A stretch of DNA of 54,175 bases from CAYOWK01 sp964407665 (GTDB taxonomy: Bacteria > Pseudomonadota > Alphaproteobacteria > Caulobacterales > Hyphomonadaceae): the NCBI GenBank assembly GCA_964407665.1, contig CAYOWK010000029.1:1-54175 (forward strand), in the 5' to 3' direction. Under the pieces are notes generated by a model, which was not told the origin of the DNA, did not search any database, and saw only the letters and a list, made by a program, of their open reading frames with translations. The translations under genes and the position numbers were made by a program. Position 1 is the stretch's first letter. The number at the start of each line of letters is the position of its first letter. Below are positions 45,771 through 54,023 of this stretch, in pieces.

Positions 45771-46820
45771 TCACCCCGGCAACAGCTTCAGGAACGCGCC
45801 GTCCTCGAACTGCACCGCGCGGGGGCGCATGCCTTCCAGGATGCGGTTGGCCTGGCGGACGACCACCAGCCGCTTCGAGCGGATCAGATAGAGCCGCTGG
45901 TGACCTGCGCCCGCCGCCATAACGATGTCCTGCTTCAGCGCCTCCGGCCCCAGCGAGGCCTCGTCAACGCCTGCGCGCGGACCCGGCCCGATGATCCCCG
46001 GACGCAGCAGCCACCACGACAGGCCATAGCCGGGATTGGCGGCGGACGGCGTAAACAGGGCATCCATCACGGCGGGGTCGGCGCCTTTTCCACCGTCCAG
46101 AACCCACTGGCCGAACTTCGCCCAGTTGCGGGCGCTGAAATGCGCGCCCTGCGGCAGGAACGGATTGTCGTCCGCCCCGCGCCGCCACGTCGTGGGCGCC
46201 ACGCCGATGGGATCGAAGATGCGCTTCTGCATCCAGCCGACCAGTTCCGTCGACTGGCCCGCCGCCTTCAGCTTGCGCACCATGATCTCGCCAAAGCACT
46301 GGAACGGCGTCGGCCCGTACTTGAACACGGCGCCGGGATCGCTGGCGGCGGCGGCGCGCACGGCGTCTGCATAGGGCTCGGGACGCGCCGTGGGACTGTC
46401 GATTGCGAGGCCAGATGTCAGCGTCAGCAGATGGCGAAGGGTGATACGGCTGCGGCGCGGATCGCCCTTCCACTCGGTGATGGTCTTCGAGGCCAGCTCG
46501 TCGATTTTCAGCAGGCCGTCGGCGGAGGCGCACGCCGCCATGATTCCCGTGAAGCTTTTCGTGCCGGAGGCGAGCTCCCAGCCAGCGTCCGGCCCGCCCG
46601 GTTCGGGATAGTCCTCGAACAGCGTCTGTCCGTCCCGCATCACCAGCATCGAGACGCCCCGCCGTTCGGCCGAGTACGCCGCCGCAGCTGCGTAAGCGCC
46701 CGTCTGCGGCGAGTAGCTGGCCCTCTGGGCCGCGGCGCGCATCTGCATGCACGCACCCGATGCAACAGCCAGCCCCGCGCCCGTCACACCGGTCAGTAGA
46801 TCGCGACGGGAAAACCGCAT
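45771..46820 (-). CDS. Serine hydrolase (beta-lactamase-like, class C fold)
   Basis: A 349-residue exported protein with a twin-arginine-type signal (SRRDLLTGVTGAGLAVASGAC). SGTKSF holds the SxxK nucleophile pair. LRHLLTLTSGLAID and IFDPIGVAPTTW are typical of esterase/penicillin-binding homologs (PF00144). No canonical KTG-type box is obvious, so hydrolysis of beta-lactams is not predicted. ATG 46820 starts the signal. Confidence 0.85.
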   Translation of the reverse strand: MRFSRRDLLTGVTGAGLAVASGACMQMRAAAQRASYSPQTGAYAAAAAYSAERRGVSMLVMRDGQTLFEDYPEPGGPDAGWELASGTKSFTGIMAACASADGLLKIDELASKTITEWKGDPRRSRITLRHLLTLTSGLAIDSPTARPEPYADAVRAAAASDPGAVFKYGPTPFQCFGEIMVRKLKAAGQSTELVGWMQKRIFDPIGVAPTTWRRGADDNPFLPQGAHFSARNWAKFGQWVLDGGKGADPAVMDALFTPSAANPGYGLSWWLLRPGIIGPGPRAGVDEASLGPEALKQDIVMAAGAGHQRLYLIRSKRLVVVRQANRILEGMRPRAVQFEDGAFLKLLPG

Positions 46821-46934
46821 GAAGGCTCCGGGAAGTGGATCGCACCCCTCTACGCGTGATTCATGTGCCGGGTTTGGCCGGCCTGTATCATTTTGTAACG
46901 GCCTCACACGACCGGGCGGCCGGCGCAAACGGCC

Positions 46935-47969
46935 TCAACCGCCAACAGGTACGAAATACTTGGACAGCTTCAGGCCTTGACCCTGGTAGGTCGCATAGGA
47001 GCCTGCAGCGCCGTAAGGCACATCCGGCGGCGCTGTCATCTTCTCGAAGACCAGGCGCCCAACCGGCTGGCAATCCTCGAGAATGAAGGGCACGTCGCGC
47101 GATCGCACCTCCAGCACGGCCTTTCCGACCTTCTGGTTCACCCCGAACCCGGGATCGAAAAAGCCGGCATAGTGGGCCCGGAACTCGCCCAGCTCGGGCG
47201 CTATCGGGGCCATCTCGGCGGCCTCGTTGACTGGGATCACGATCGCCTCCTTCGATGCCAGAATGTAGAACTCGCCGGGATCGAGCACGATGCGGCCGTT
47301 GCGGGCGCGCACGGGCTCCCAGTAGTCATCGACGCCGTGCGTGCCGATCGACTTGAGGTCGATCACGCCCGAGTGCCGCTTGGCGCGATAGCCAACTACG
47401 CCATTCGCGGTCGGATGCAGGTCGAGGCTGAAGGTCATGTCGCGCACCGCCGTCTGCGGTCCGCGACGCGCGCGCAATTGCAGCAGCCGGTCGCCCTTGC
47501 GCGCCAGCACCGAAAACGTGCGCGGGCTGATCTCGGCGTAGAGCGGGCCGGCGTATCCGGCCGGCACGGCGTCGAACGCACGGGCGTGATCGCAGACAGA
47601 CCGCACGAACACGTCGATACGCCCGGTCGAGCTTTTCGGGTTGGCCGCCGCCGACAGGTCCGGCGGCAGGGCCAGAGTCTCCTGCAGCGGCACGAGATAG
47701 ACACAGCCCGTCTCCAGCACCGCCCCGCGCGTCAGGTCCAGCGTGTGCATCAGCAGACTGCCGTCCAGCCGCTCGGCCACCGTGCTGGCGCCCGGCAGGA
47801 AGGACGACCGCAGCCGGTACGCCACATCGCCGAGCCGCAGGTCGAGTGAGGCGGGCTGAACCTGGTCCGGCTCGATCCCCTGCTCCGCCGCAATCGCGCG
47901 CGAGGCGACAAGCGCCTTCAGCTCACGGTCTGGCAGCACGCCGAGCGGAAGGTCTTTTGCCGTGCTCAT
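46935..47969 (-). CDS. dcd: 2'-Deoxycytidine 5'-triphosphate deaminase (long form)
   Basis: A 344-residue protein of the alphaproteobacterial long Dcd form, where two trimeric-fold domains are fused. Conserved segments are QPASLDLRLGDVAYRLRSSF, NPKSSTGRIDVFVRSVCD, GPLYAEISPRTFSVL, then EFYILASKEAIVIP and HYAGFFDPGFG in the second half. It deaminates dCTP to dUTP for dTTP synthesis. It overlaps the GST stop by four bases (ATGA at 47966-47969). Confidence 0.92.
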   Translation of the reverse strand: MSTAKDLPLGVLPDRELKALVASRAIAAEQGIEPDQVQPASLDLRLGDVAYRLRSSFLPGASTVAERLDGSLLMHTLDLTRGAVLETGCVYLVPLQETLALPPDLSAAANPKSSTGRIDVFVRSVCDHARAFDAVPAGYAGPLYAEISPRTFSVLARKGDRLLQLRARRGPQTAVRDMTFSLDLHPTANGVVGYRAKRHSGVIDLKSIGTHGVDDYWEPVRARNGRIVLDPGEFYILASKEAIVIPVNEAAEMAPIAPELGEFRAHYAGFFDPGFGVNQKVGKAVLEVRSRDVPFILEDCQPVGRLVFEKMTAPPDVPYGAAGSYATYQGQGLKLSKYFVPVGG

Positions 47970-48616
47970 GGCTGGTCTCCGGACATCGCTTCAGCAGGAC
48001 CGATGAACCGCTGGCTGGTTTCAGCGAACAGCTCCATCGCCTCGCACCGGATGGCATGGGCCGCGAGCGACGGCCAGCCCGCGATCTGGAAGCGTGCGCC
48101 GTGCGCCTCGCCGATGAAGCGAAGAACAGCGGCGACCATGATGTCGGCATGGCTCATCTGGGCGCCCATCCACCATTCGCTGTCATGGGCCGCGCGATCC
48201 GTCTCCAGCAAGTCGAGCACCGCGCGGATCTGCGCCTCGCAGCGCGCCTCCCACATCGGCGTCACCCGGCCATGCACGGCGCGCTCATAGACCAGCGAGA
48301 CCGCCTTGTCGGCCGCGCCGCTGGCCAGCGCGCACACCTTCATGGCCCGGCGCCGCTGCGGGCCGGATCGCGGAGACAGCGCCCGCTCCGGCCCCACCAT
48401 CTCGTCCAGCGCGTCGAGAATGGCCATGCTCTCGATCAGCACCTCGCCATCGTCCAGCACCAGGGTGGGTACACGGCGCAGCGGGTTGAACTCCGCCACC
48501 TTCTCCGCGTCTCCAAACGTCGACCACGGGCGATGCTCGAACGCTAGGCCATAGACTTTCAGCGCAATAGCCACGCGCCGCACGAAGGGGCTGTCGTACT
48601 GGCCAATCAGAATCAT
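47966..48616 (-). CDS. Glutathione S-transferase-family protein
   Basis: A 216-residue protein with an N-terminal thioredoxin-like domain (MILIGQYDSPFVRRVAIALK, then FNPLRRVPTLVLDDG and the ESMAIL motif) and a helical C-terminal domain. The position of the usual catalytic residue holds Ser (SPF). The substrate is unknown. GGAGG lies nine bases before ATG 48616. It is translationally coupled to dcd. Confidence 0.9.
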   Translation of the reverse strand: MILIGQYDSPFVRRVAIALKVYGLAFEHRPWSTFGDAEKVAEFNPLRRVPTLVLDDGEVLIESMAILDALDEMVGPERALSPRSGPQRRRAMKVCALASGAADKAVSLVYERAVHGRVTPMWEARCEAQIRAVLDLLETDRAAHDSEWWMGAQMSHADIMVAAVLRFIGEAHGARFQIAGWPSLAAHAIRCEAMELFAETSQRFIGPAEAMSGDQP

Positions 48617-48776
48617 GCAGGATCGCCTCCGGATACGCTGATACCAGCCGCCACGGCGCCCCGGAAGGCGGCGATTCCAGTCAGAATTCCTCATGGGTCG
48701 TGCAGAAAACCGCCACTGGCCCATGGCGGCGATTGAGCCTAGATCGTTGCCAGCATTGAAGAGGCTCCGGACAGGC

Positions 48777-49979
48777 ATGGCCGACGACACCCAGAAGCGC
48801 GACAAGACATCCTGGCGGCCGGCGACGCAGCTGGTGCGCGGAGGCCTGACGCGCTCGCACCACGGCGAGACGTCCGAGGCGCTCTTCCTCAATTCCGGCT
48901 TCGTCTACGACAGCCCCGAGGAGCAGTCCGAGCGGATGGCTGGAAACGCGCCCGGCTACATCTATTCGCGCTACGCCAACCCCACAGTCCGCATGTTCGA
49001 GGAGCGCCTTGCCCTGCTGGAGGGCGCCGAGGACTGCCGCGCCACCGCCAGCGGCATGGCCGCCATCCACACCATGCTGGTCGCCCCCATCAAGCCCGGC
49101 GACCGCATCGTCGCCCCGCGCGCGCTGTTCTCGTCCTGCATCTGGATCCTGAAGAACGTGATGCCGAAAATGGGCGTCCAGGTTGACTGGGTCGACGGGT
49201 CTGATACCGGCGACTGGGAGCGCGCGCTCTCGAAGCCATGCCGCTTCACGCTGGTCGAGACCCCCTCCAATCCGCTGCTCGACGCGGTCGACCTCAGGGC
49301 CGTCGCCGACCTCACCCACGCCGCCGGCGGCGAGATGATCGTCGACAACGTCTTCGCCTCCCCCATCCTGCAGCGGCCGCTGGAATTCGGCGCCGACTGG
49401 GTCGTCTATTCCGCCACCAAGCACATGGACGGTCAGGGCCGCGTGCTGGGCGGAGCGATCCTCGGCCGCAAGAAGGCCATCGAGGACGAGATCCAGCCGC
49501 ACTACCGGCACACTGGACCCTCGATGTCGCCGTTCAACGCCTGGGTGCTCCTCAAGGGCCTCGAGACGCTCGACCTGCGCGTCCGCAGGATGAGCGACAA
49601 TGCGCGCGTCATCGCCGACCATCTCGCAAGTCATCCCGCTGTGCGGTCCGTGCGCTATCCCGGCCGCAGCGATCATCCGCATCACAACATCCACGCCGCC
49701 CAGATGCCGGACGGCGGCGGATCGCTGCTGGCGATTTCCCTGAAAGGCGGCCAGGCGGCGGCTTTCAAAGCCTTGAACCGCCTGCAGCTTGTCGACATCT
49801 CCAACAACCTTGGAGACAGCAAGACGCTGGCGACCCACCCGGCGACCACCACTCACCGCACGCTGACGGACGAGGAACGCGCCTCCATCGGTCTCGACGA
49901 CAGCTGGGTGCGGGTTTCCGTGGGCCTGGAGGACGTCCGCGATCTCACGGACGATCTCGACCAGGCGCTGACATTCTGA
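48777..49979 (+). CDS. metZ: O-succinylhomoserine sulfhydrylase
   Basis: A 400-residue PLP enzyme of the Cys/Met-metabolism family. The PLP Lys is in YSATKHMDGQGR, and YSRYANPTVRMFEERLA is the family hallmark. It makes homocysteine from activated homoserine and sulfide, thereby feeding the methyl cycle at 4260-11885. ATG 48777 fits the family start. The activating acyl group (succinyl versus acetyl) is not certain. Confidence 0.9.
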   Translation: MADDTQKRDKTSWRPATQLVRGGLTRSHHGETSEALFLNSGFVYDSPEEQSERMAGNAPGYIYSRYANPTVRMFEERLALLEGAEDCRATASGMAAIHTMLVAPIKPGDRIVAPRALFSSCIWILKNVMPKMGVQVDWVDGSDTGDWERALSKPCRFTLVETPSNPLLDAVDLRAVADLTHAAGGEMIVDNVFASPILQRPLEFGADWVVYSATKHMDGQGRVLGGAILGRKKAIEDEIQPHYRHTGPSMSPFNAWVLLKGLETLDLRVRRMSDNARVIADHLASHPAVRSVRYPGRSDHPHHNIHAAQMPDGGGSLLAISLKGGQAAAFKALNRLQLVDISNNLGDSKTLATHPATTTHRTLTDEERASIGLDDSWVRVSVGLEDVRDLTDDLDQALTF

Positions 49980-49999
49980 CGCACGCGGCCCAAAGACAC

Positions 50000-50017
50000 T
50001 TGTTGCATTCGCAACAA
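50000..50017. promoter_or_regulatory. Perfect inverted repeat upstream of yceI-like gene
   Basis: TTGTTGC-ATTC-GCAACAA is a perfect 7-4-7 inverted repeat, followed by ATATATATATGG. The AT run could include the -10 box, putting an operator next to it. The regulator is unknown; the reverse strand contains TTGCGAATGCAA, which resembles some Fur-type sites (weak). Confidence 0.5.
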
Positions 50018-50100
50018 ATATATATATGGATTGCATGAGGCCGCCGGGCAGCCGCGTATCGCGCGGGCGGCGGTCCTCGCAACGAACAAGGACGCACCCG

Positions 50101-50811
50101 ATGAAGACCCTTCTTGCCGGCGTCAGCCTCGCGCTGATCGCCTCGCTGGCGGCATGCTCGCCGTCGACCGAAACCGCTCCCGCCGCTGAAACCGCAGCGC
50201 CGGCCGCGCCCGCCGCTCCGGTTCCGGTCGCCATCACGGCGCCCGCCGGCGAATACGTCGCCGATCCGACGCACTCCAGCATCACCTGGAAGCTGCAGCA
50301 CCTCGGCCTCGCCGACTACACCGCCAAGTTCAGGACCTTCGACGCCACCGTGACGCTCGACCCGGCCAACATCGCCAATTCGAAAGTCGTCGCCACGGTC
50401 AAAGCCTCCGACGTCGCCGCGAACTTCGCCGGCGACTACAAGGGCACGCACCCCCAGAGCCGCTTTGCGTCGTGGGACGACGACCTCGCCAACTCCACCA
50501 ACTTCCTCAACGGCGGCGAATTCCCCACGATCTCCTTCGCCTCGACCTCCACCGAAGTGACCGGCGAGCGCACTGCGAAGGTGACCGGTGACCTCACCCT
50601 TCTGGGCGTCACGAAACCGGTCACGCTCGACGTCGAGCTTGCGGGCGAAACCGACAGCCACCCCTTCACCAAGGCTCCGGCTATCGGCTTCTCCGCCACC
50701 GGCGTCTTCAAGCGCTCGGATTTCGGCTCGACGGCCATGCAGGGCATGATCGGGGACGAAATCACCGTCCTGATCGAAGGCGACTTCGTCCAGAAGCCCG
50801 CCGCCCAGTAA
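50101..50811 (+). CDS. YceI-family lipoprotein
   Basis: A 236-residue protein; lipoprotein signal with Cys19 (SLAACSPST), an Ala/Pro linker, then the YceI beta-barrel (YVADPTHSSITWKLQHLGLA at about 51-70, LTLLGVTKPVTLDVELAG and FKRSDFGSTAM near the end). YceI proteins bind isoprenoids or related lipids in the periplasm. ATG 50101 starts the signal. Confidence 0.92.
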   Translation: MKTLLAGVSLALIASLAACSPSTETAPAAETAAPAAPAAPVPVAITAPAGEYVADPTHSSITWKLQHLGLADYTAKFRTFDATVTLDPANIANSKVVATVKASDVAANFAGDYKGTHPQSRFASWDDDLANSTNFLNGGEFPTISFASTSTEVTGERTAKVTGDLTLLGVTKPVTLDVELAGETDSHPFTKAPAIGFSATGVFKRSDFGSTAMQGMIGDEITVLIEGDFVQKPAAQ

Positions 50812-50833
50812 CATCCGAATCGCTCGCAACACC

Positions 50834-50873
50834 GGCGCGCGCAGGCAATCAGGCTTGCGCGCGCCGTCTTGTT
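50834..50873 (+). terminator. Terminator of the yceI-like gene
   Basis: GGCGCGCGCA pairs with TGCGCGCGCC (50834-50843 and 50856-50865) with a further GC pair inside. It is followed by GTCTTGTTT. The T tract is interrupted. Confidence 0.75.
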
Positions 50874-50895
50874 TCCATAGCGGTTTACCGGGGAC

Positions 50896-50964
50896 TAGAG
50901 CCCGATGCCATCAAGCTGAATCAGCGTGGGGGCTGAATCGGTCTCTACGCTTTTGAAATAGAGC
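50896..50964. repeat. Intergenic element B, related to element A
   Basis: Starts TAGAGCCCGATGCC at 50896, has GCTGAATCAGC and TGAATCGGTCTC, and ends with TAGAGC at 50959-50964. It shares TAGAGCC-GAT and TGAATC-GTCTC with element A at 44536. The 210-base gap 50812-51021 holds this and a terminator but no gene. Confidence 0.4.
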
Positions 50965-51021
50965 GGATACACGCAATCAGGATGCCTCATCCGGATTGCG
51001 ATCAGCTCTGGGAGTCGCGTG

Positions 51022-51429
51022 ATGCTGGAGGACTACCCGTACGAAGCGGAGACCGACGGCGTGATCGTGCGCGTCGCGCCGTCCTTCATGGACGAGGAAA
51101 GCTCGCCCGAGGACCATCGCTTCATGTGGTCCTACCGTGTCCAGATCGAGAACCGCGGCGAGCGCACCCTCCAGCTCAAGACGCGCTACTGGCGGATCAC
51201 GGACTGCGAAGGCCGTGTGCAGGAAGTGAACGGGGCCGGCGTCGTCGGCCAGCAGCCAGTTCTGAAGCCCGGCGGGAGCTTTGAATACGCCTCAGGCGCG
51301 CCGCTGACCGTTCCCTCCGGCGTCATGCAGGGAACCTACCGGCTGGAAGATGAAAACGGCGGCGCAATCGTTGCGCACATCCCGATGTTCGCGCTCGACA
51401 GCCCGTACGACCTGCGAGCCCCGAACTGA
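51022..51429 (+). CDS. apaG: ApaG domain protein
   Basis: A 135-residue all-beta protein. The core ENRGERTLQLKTRYWRITD then PVLKPGGSFEYASGAPL and GTYRLED is the ApaG signature. Its role (in E. coli linked to Co2+/Mg2+ efflux) is not proven. ATG 51022 has GGGAG seven bases upstream; GTG 51019 is an alternative. Confidence 0.95.
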   Translation: MLEDYPYEAETDGVIVRVAPSFMDEESSPEDHRFMWSYRVQIENRGERTLQLKTRYWRITDCEGRVQEVNGAGVVGQQPVLKPGGSFEYASGAPLTVPSGVMQGTYRLEDENGGAIVAHIPMFALDSPYDLRAPN

Positions 51430-51452
51430 GGGCACCAGGCTCGACGGACGCG

Positions 51453-51959
51453 TCAGTCCAGCTCGAGCACCTCACCGACGGCGGTGCAGCTGAAGTCCAG
51501 CACGGAACATTCGGCCTTCGCGGACTGGATTACGCCGTCCCGCACCGTCAGCGCATAGCGCATCGACCGCTCACCCATGAACAGCGACTCCTCGCGGCTC
51601 GTCAGTCCGAGCGAGCGGGCGAACTGCAGGTTTCCATCCGAGAGGAAGCGGACCTTGCCCTCGGGATCGACAAGGCGGGCCCAGGCAGCAAGCGAAAAGG
51701 GGTCGCTCGTCACGATACAGTAGAGCGCATCTACGCCGGCCGCCCTGAGATTGTCGGCGTTGTTGACCAGGTTCGGAATGTGCTTCAGCGAACAGATCGG
51801 CGTGAAGGCCCCCGGGGCTCCGGCCACGAACGCCCGGCCGCGTGCGAGAAACTCCGAGGCCGGGCGCGCAATCAGGTGGCCATCAATCGACTGACCCAGA
51901 TGTATGGGCGGTATCGGCTGACCCACTAGCCGCGCGGTCAGATGGGTCTGGGCTTGCAT
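51453..51959 (-). CDS. Prx5/AhpE-like peroxiredoxin
   Basis: A redoxin with PGAFTPICSLKHIPN, in which the Cys is the peroxidatic residue. DALYCIVTSDPFSLAAW and the C-terminal end are typical of the Prx5/hybrid group. It reduces peroxides. The start is uncertain: ATG 51959 and 51965 are near the domain, while a frame from GTG 52022 or ATG 52001 would add a hydrophobic N-terminus (VPAVAGVFGLSML) that might be a signal peptide. Confidence 0.8.
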   Translation of the reverse strand: MQAQTHLTARLVGQPIPPIHLGQSIDGHLIARPASEFLARGRAFVAGAPGAFTPICSLKHIPNLVNNADNLRAAGVDALYCIVTSDPFSLAAWARLVDPEGKVRFLSDGNLQFARSLGLTSREESLFMGERSMRYALTVRDGVIQSAKAECSVLDFSCTAVGEVLELD

Positions 51960-52075
51960 CAGCATGGACAAGCCGAACACTCCTGCAACAGCGGGGACCA
52001 TCGGGCCACGCGCCGCCCCCACGTGTGTAGGACGCCGCGATTGCCCGACCGTTAAGACCGCCGTCAGGATTAACG

Positions 52076-53023
52076 CTAACGGGCCGCTTCCACCTCGGCG
52101 AGCGGGATCCGGTAGAGCCGGTTGCAGAACTGACAGTCAGCCGCGATGCAGCCATCGTCCTCAACCAGGGTGGCGACCTCGTCCTTCGGCAGGCTGACCA
52201 GCGTGTTGACCAGCCGCTCCTGCGAGCAGGTGCAGCGATCGTCCAGCGCCTGCGGTGTCTCCAGCCGCACGCCGTTCTCGTGGAACAGGCGATAGAGCAG
52301 ACGGCCCGATGACAGGTCTGGATCGGCCAGCTCGACATCCGCGATGGTGTCGAACAGGGCGCGCGCATTGTCCCACGCCTCGCCGGTCTCGCCGCGGGCG
52401 TCATCCTCGGCGACCTGCTGGATCAGCGCCCCGCCCGCCCGCCAGCTTTTCGTGCCGCCCGGCTCGGACAGCTCGCCGACGGCGAGACGCACCCGCGTCG
52501 GGATCTGCTCGGACTGGGCGAAGTACATTTCGGCGCAGTCCGCCAGCGTCGCGCCGGTCAGCGGCACGATGCCCTGGTAGGGCGTCCCGTCCGGATCATT
52601 GGGCGCCAGCAGCATAGCCAGCACGCCGCGGCCGAGCACCTGCGGCACGTGCGGCCGGGCGCCCTTGTTGATGCGGTCGAGATTGGCCCACTTGTCGCGG
52701 TCGAGCTTCATGTAGCCGCGCAGCCCGCCATCGGTTCGGGCCTCGGCCACCAGCAGCGACACGGGGCCTTCGCCCTGCGCCTGCACGATGACCCGCCCAT
52801 CGAACTTGAGGGACGCGCAAACCAGCGTCGCAAGCGTGACAGCCTCGCCCAGCAGGTGAGCAGCCCAGCGCGGGTAGTCATGGCGCTTGAGAATGGCGTC
52901 GATGGTGCCTTCGCCCAGACGGGTGATTCGGCCCCGGACGGGCGCATCCTCGATCTGGAACGCCGCGACGAAATCGTCGCGCTCGCCCATGGGGTCGGCA
53001 GGAGACAGGAGAATGGCGGTCAT
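52076..53023 (-). CDS. hslO: Hsp33 chaperonin
   Basis: A 315-residue redox-regulated holdase. The C-terminal zinc switch has CTC (RCTCSQERL) and CQFC (DCQFCNRLY), the CxC...CxxC motif. GYMKLDRDKWANLDR and GTPYQGIVPLTG are family segments. Under oxidative heat stress zinc is lost and Hsp33 holds unfolding proteins. ATG 53023 begins the conserved N-terminus. Confidence 0.94.
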   Translation of the reverse strand: MTAILLSPADPMGERDDFVAAFQIEDAPVRGRITRLGEGTIDAILKRHDYPRWAAHLLGEAVTLATLVCASLKFDGRVIVQAQGEGPVSLLVAEARTDGGLRGYMKLDRDKWANLDRINKGARPHVPQVLGRGVLAMLLAPNDPDGTPYQGIVPLTGATLADCAEMYFAQSEQIPTRVRLAVGELSEPGGTKSWRAGGALIQQVAEDDARGETGEAWDNARALFDTIADVELADPDLSSGRLLYRLFHENGVRLETPQALDDRCTCSQERLVNTLVSLPKDEVATLVEDDGCIAADCQFCNRLYRIPLAEVEAAR

Positions 53024-53317
53024 GGGCTCGGCTGCTAGCATGGCTGGGGAACGACTGCCAAATGGGGCGGAACACCGCATTCTGCAACCACCTCCGCCGC
53101 GCCGGAGGCATTGGGCCCAGCTCCGGCGGGGAATTGTCCGGCTGTCGCCGGAACCTTTGCCGCTGCGGCAGTGTTTACCTGTGATAGCCGCCGCTCCGGC
53201 GTCTAGGCCCCAGCCGCTTGCAACCTCTCAGACCGACCGTTGACGGCCATCTGGTCGCGGACAGTCGCAGGTCTACGCTTGTGCAGTGTGGCGGGCGCCA
53301 GAAGAAAGACGCTTCCC

Positions 53318-53575
53318 ATGACCATCAAACTGACCGCTCTCGTCCTCGCGGCGTCGCTTGCCTCTGCGGGCTGCACGAGCATCGCCCAGCGCAACGACCC
53401 GAAGGTCGTCTCCCTGAGCCCTGCAGGCCTGAGCATGACCTTCAAGGAAGGCCGCCTGACCGAGGCCACCGAACTCGCGACCAAGCTCTGCGCCGACCAG
53501 GGCAAGACGGCCACGCTCGACCGCGTGACGCCCACGAACGAACACGACCGCATGGCCAGCTACACCTGCAGCTAG
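53318..53575 (+). CDS. Small lipoprotein
   Basis: An 85-residue protein with lipoprotein signal (MTIKLTALVLAASLASAGC, Cys19). The remaining 66 residues have two further Cys (LCADQGK, YTCS) that may pair. The family is not recognised. AAGA-type weak ribosome site. The 294-base gap between it and hslO (53024-53317) shows no gene. Confidence 0.7.
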   Translation: MTIKLTALVLAASLASAGCTSIAQRNDPKVVSLSPAGLSMTFKEGRLTEATELATKLCADQGKTATLDRVTPTNEHDRMASYTCS

Positions 53576-53630
53576 ACCGCCCTGGCGGTCTGCGAGGCTT
53601 CTGCAGCCTGGCAGGCATACGTCTGCACTG

Positions 53631-53664
53631 AAGGGGGATGAGTCGCTTGCGGCTCATCCCCTTT
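53631..53664 (+). terminator. Hairpin after the small lipoprotein gene
   Basis: GGGGATGAG (53634-53642) pairs with CTCATCCCC (53653-53661), extended by neighbours to 11-13 bp including wobbles. Only three T follow. It may terminate the lipoprotein transcript. Confidence 0.5.
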
Positions 53665-53836
53665 GCGTGAGTCTGGCCCTTTGCATGCGTCTCGACGCGA
53701 ACGCGGCAAACGCGGCCCTGCCTGTCCCGCACTCTTTTTTTTCGAAAATCTGACGGGCGAATGTCGAAACGCGGCTCGCTCGCGGCTCATGCTGTCATGA
53801 AACGGGGATGGGCTCCGTCTCGGGACAGGAGCCGCC

Positions 53837-53968
53837 ATGAGCCGCCTTGGACCATTTCTGATCGCTACTGCCGCCGCCCCGCTCACCGAAGCAGGATCGG
53901 CCAGAGCCGCCACCTCTGGCGAGGCCGGGCGACTGGTCGCCCGGGCGCCGAGCCACGATCAGAAATGA
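53837..53968 (+). CDS. Possible 43-residue peptide over a folded element
   Basis: ATG 53837 is preceded by AGGAG at 53827-53831, five bases away, and reads MSRLGPFLIATAAAPLTE then a Gly/Ala/Arg-rich end, stop 53966-53968. The region also folds strongly (see next feature). Either the peptide is real or the ribosome site is chance. There is no homology support. Confidence 0.35.
   Translation: MSRLGPFLIATAAAPLTEAGSARAATSGEAGRLVARAPSHDQK
53853..53967. other. Compact three-stem element
   Basis: A perfect 12-bp inverted repeat, CATTTCTGATCG (53853-53864) and CGATCAGAAATG (53956-53967), encloses two hairpins: GCCAGAG/CTCTGGC (53900-53906, 53914-53920) and CCGGGCGA/TCGCCCGG (53925-53932, 53937-53944, loop CTGG). 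Together they suggest a branched RNA or a miniature palindromic element. The element ends 56 bases before the YCII-domain gene. Confidence 0.5.
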
Positions 53969-54023
53969 CAATGGCGTCGTAATCGCCCTCCATCCATAAT
54001 CTGTCACCACAAGGACCTGAACC

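Noticed and set aside
45771..46820. Possible true class C beta-lactamase, given the blaI-blaR1 operon in the window
   Set aside because: Only SxxK is convincing, no clear KTG box is seen, and it is about 15 kb from blaI with no BlaI box upstream.
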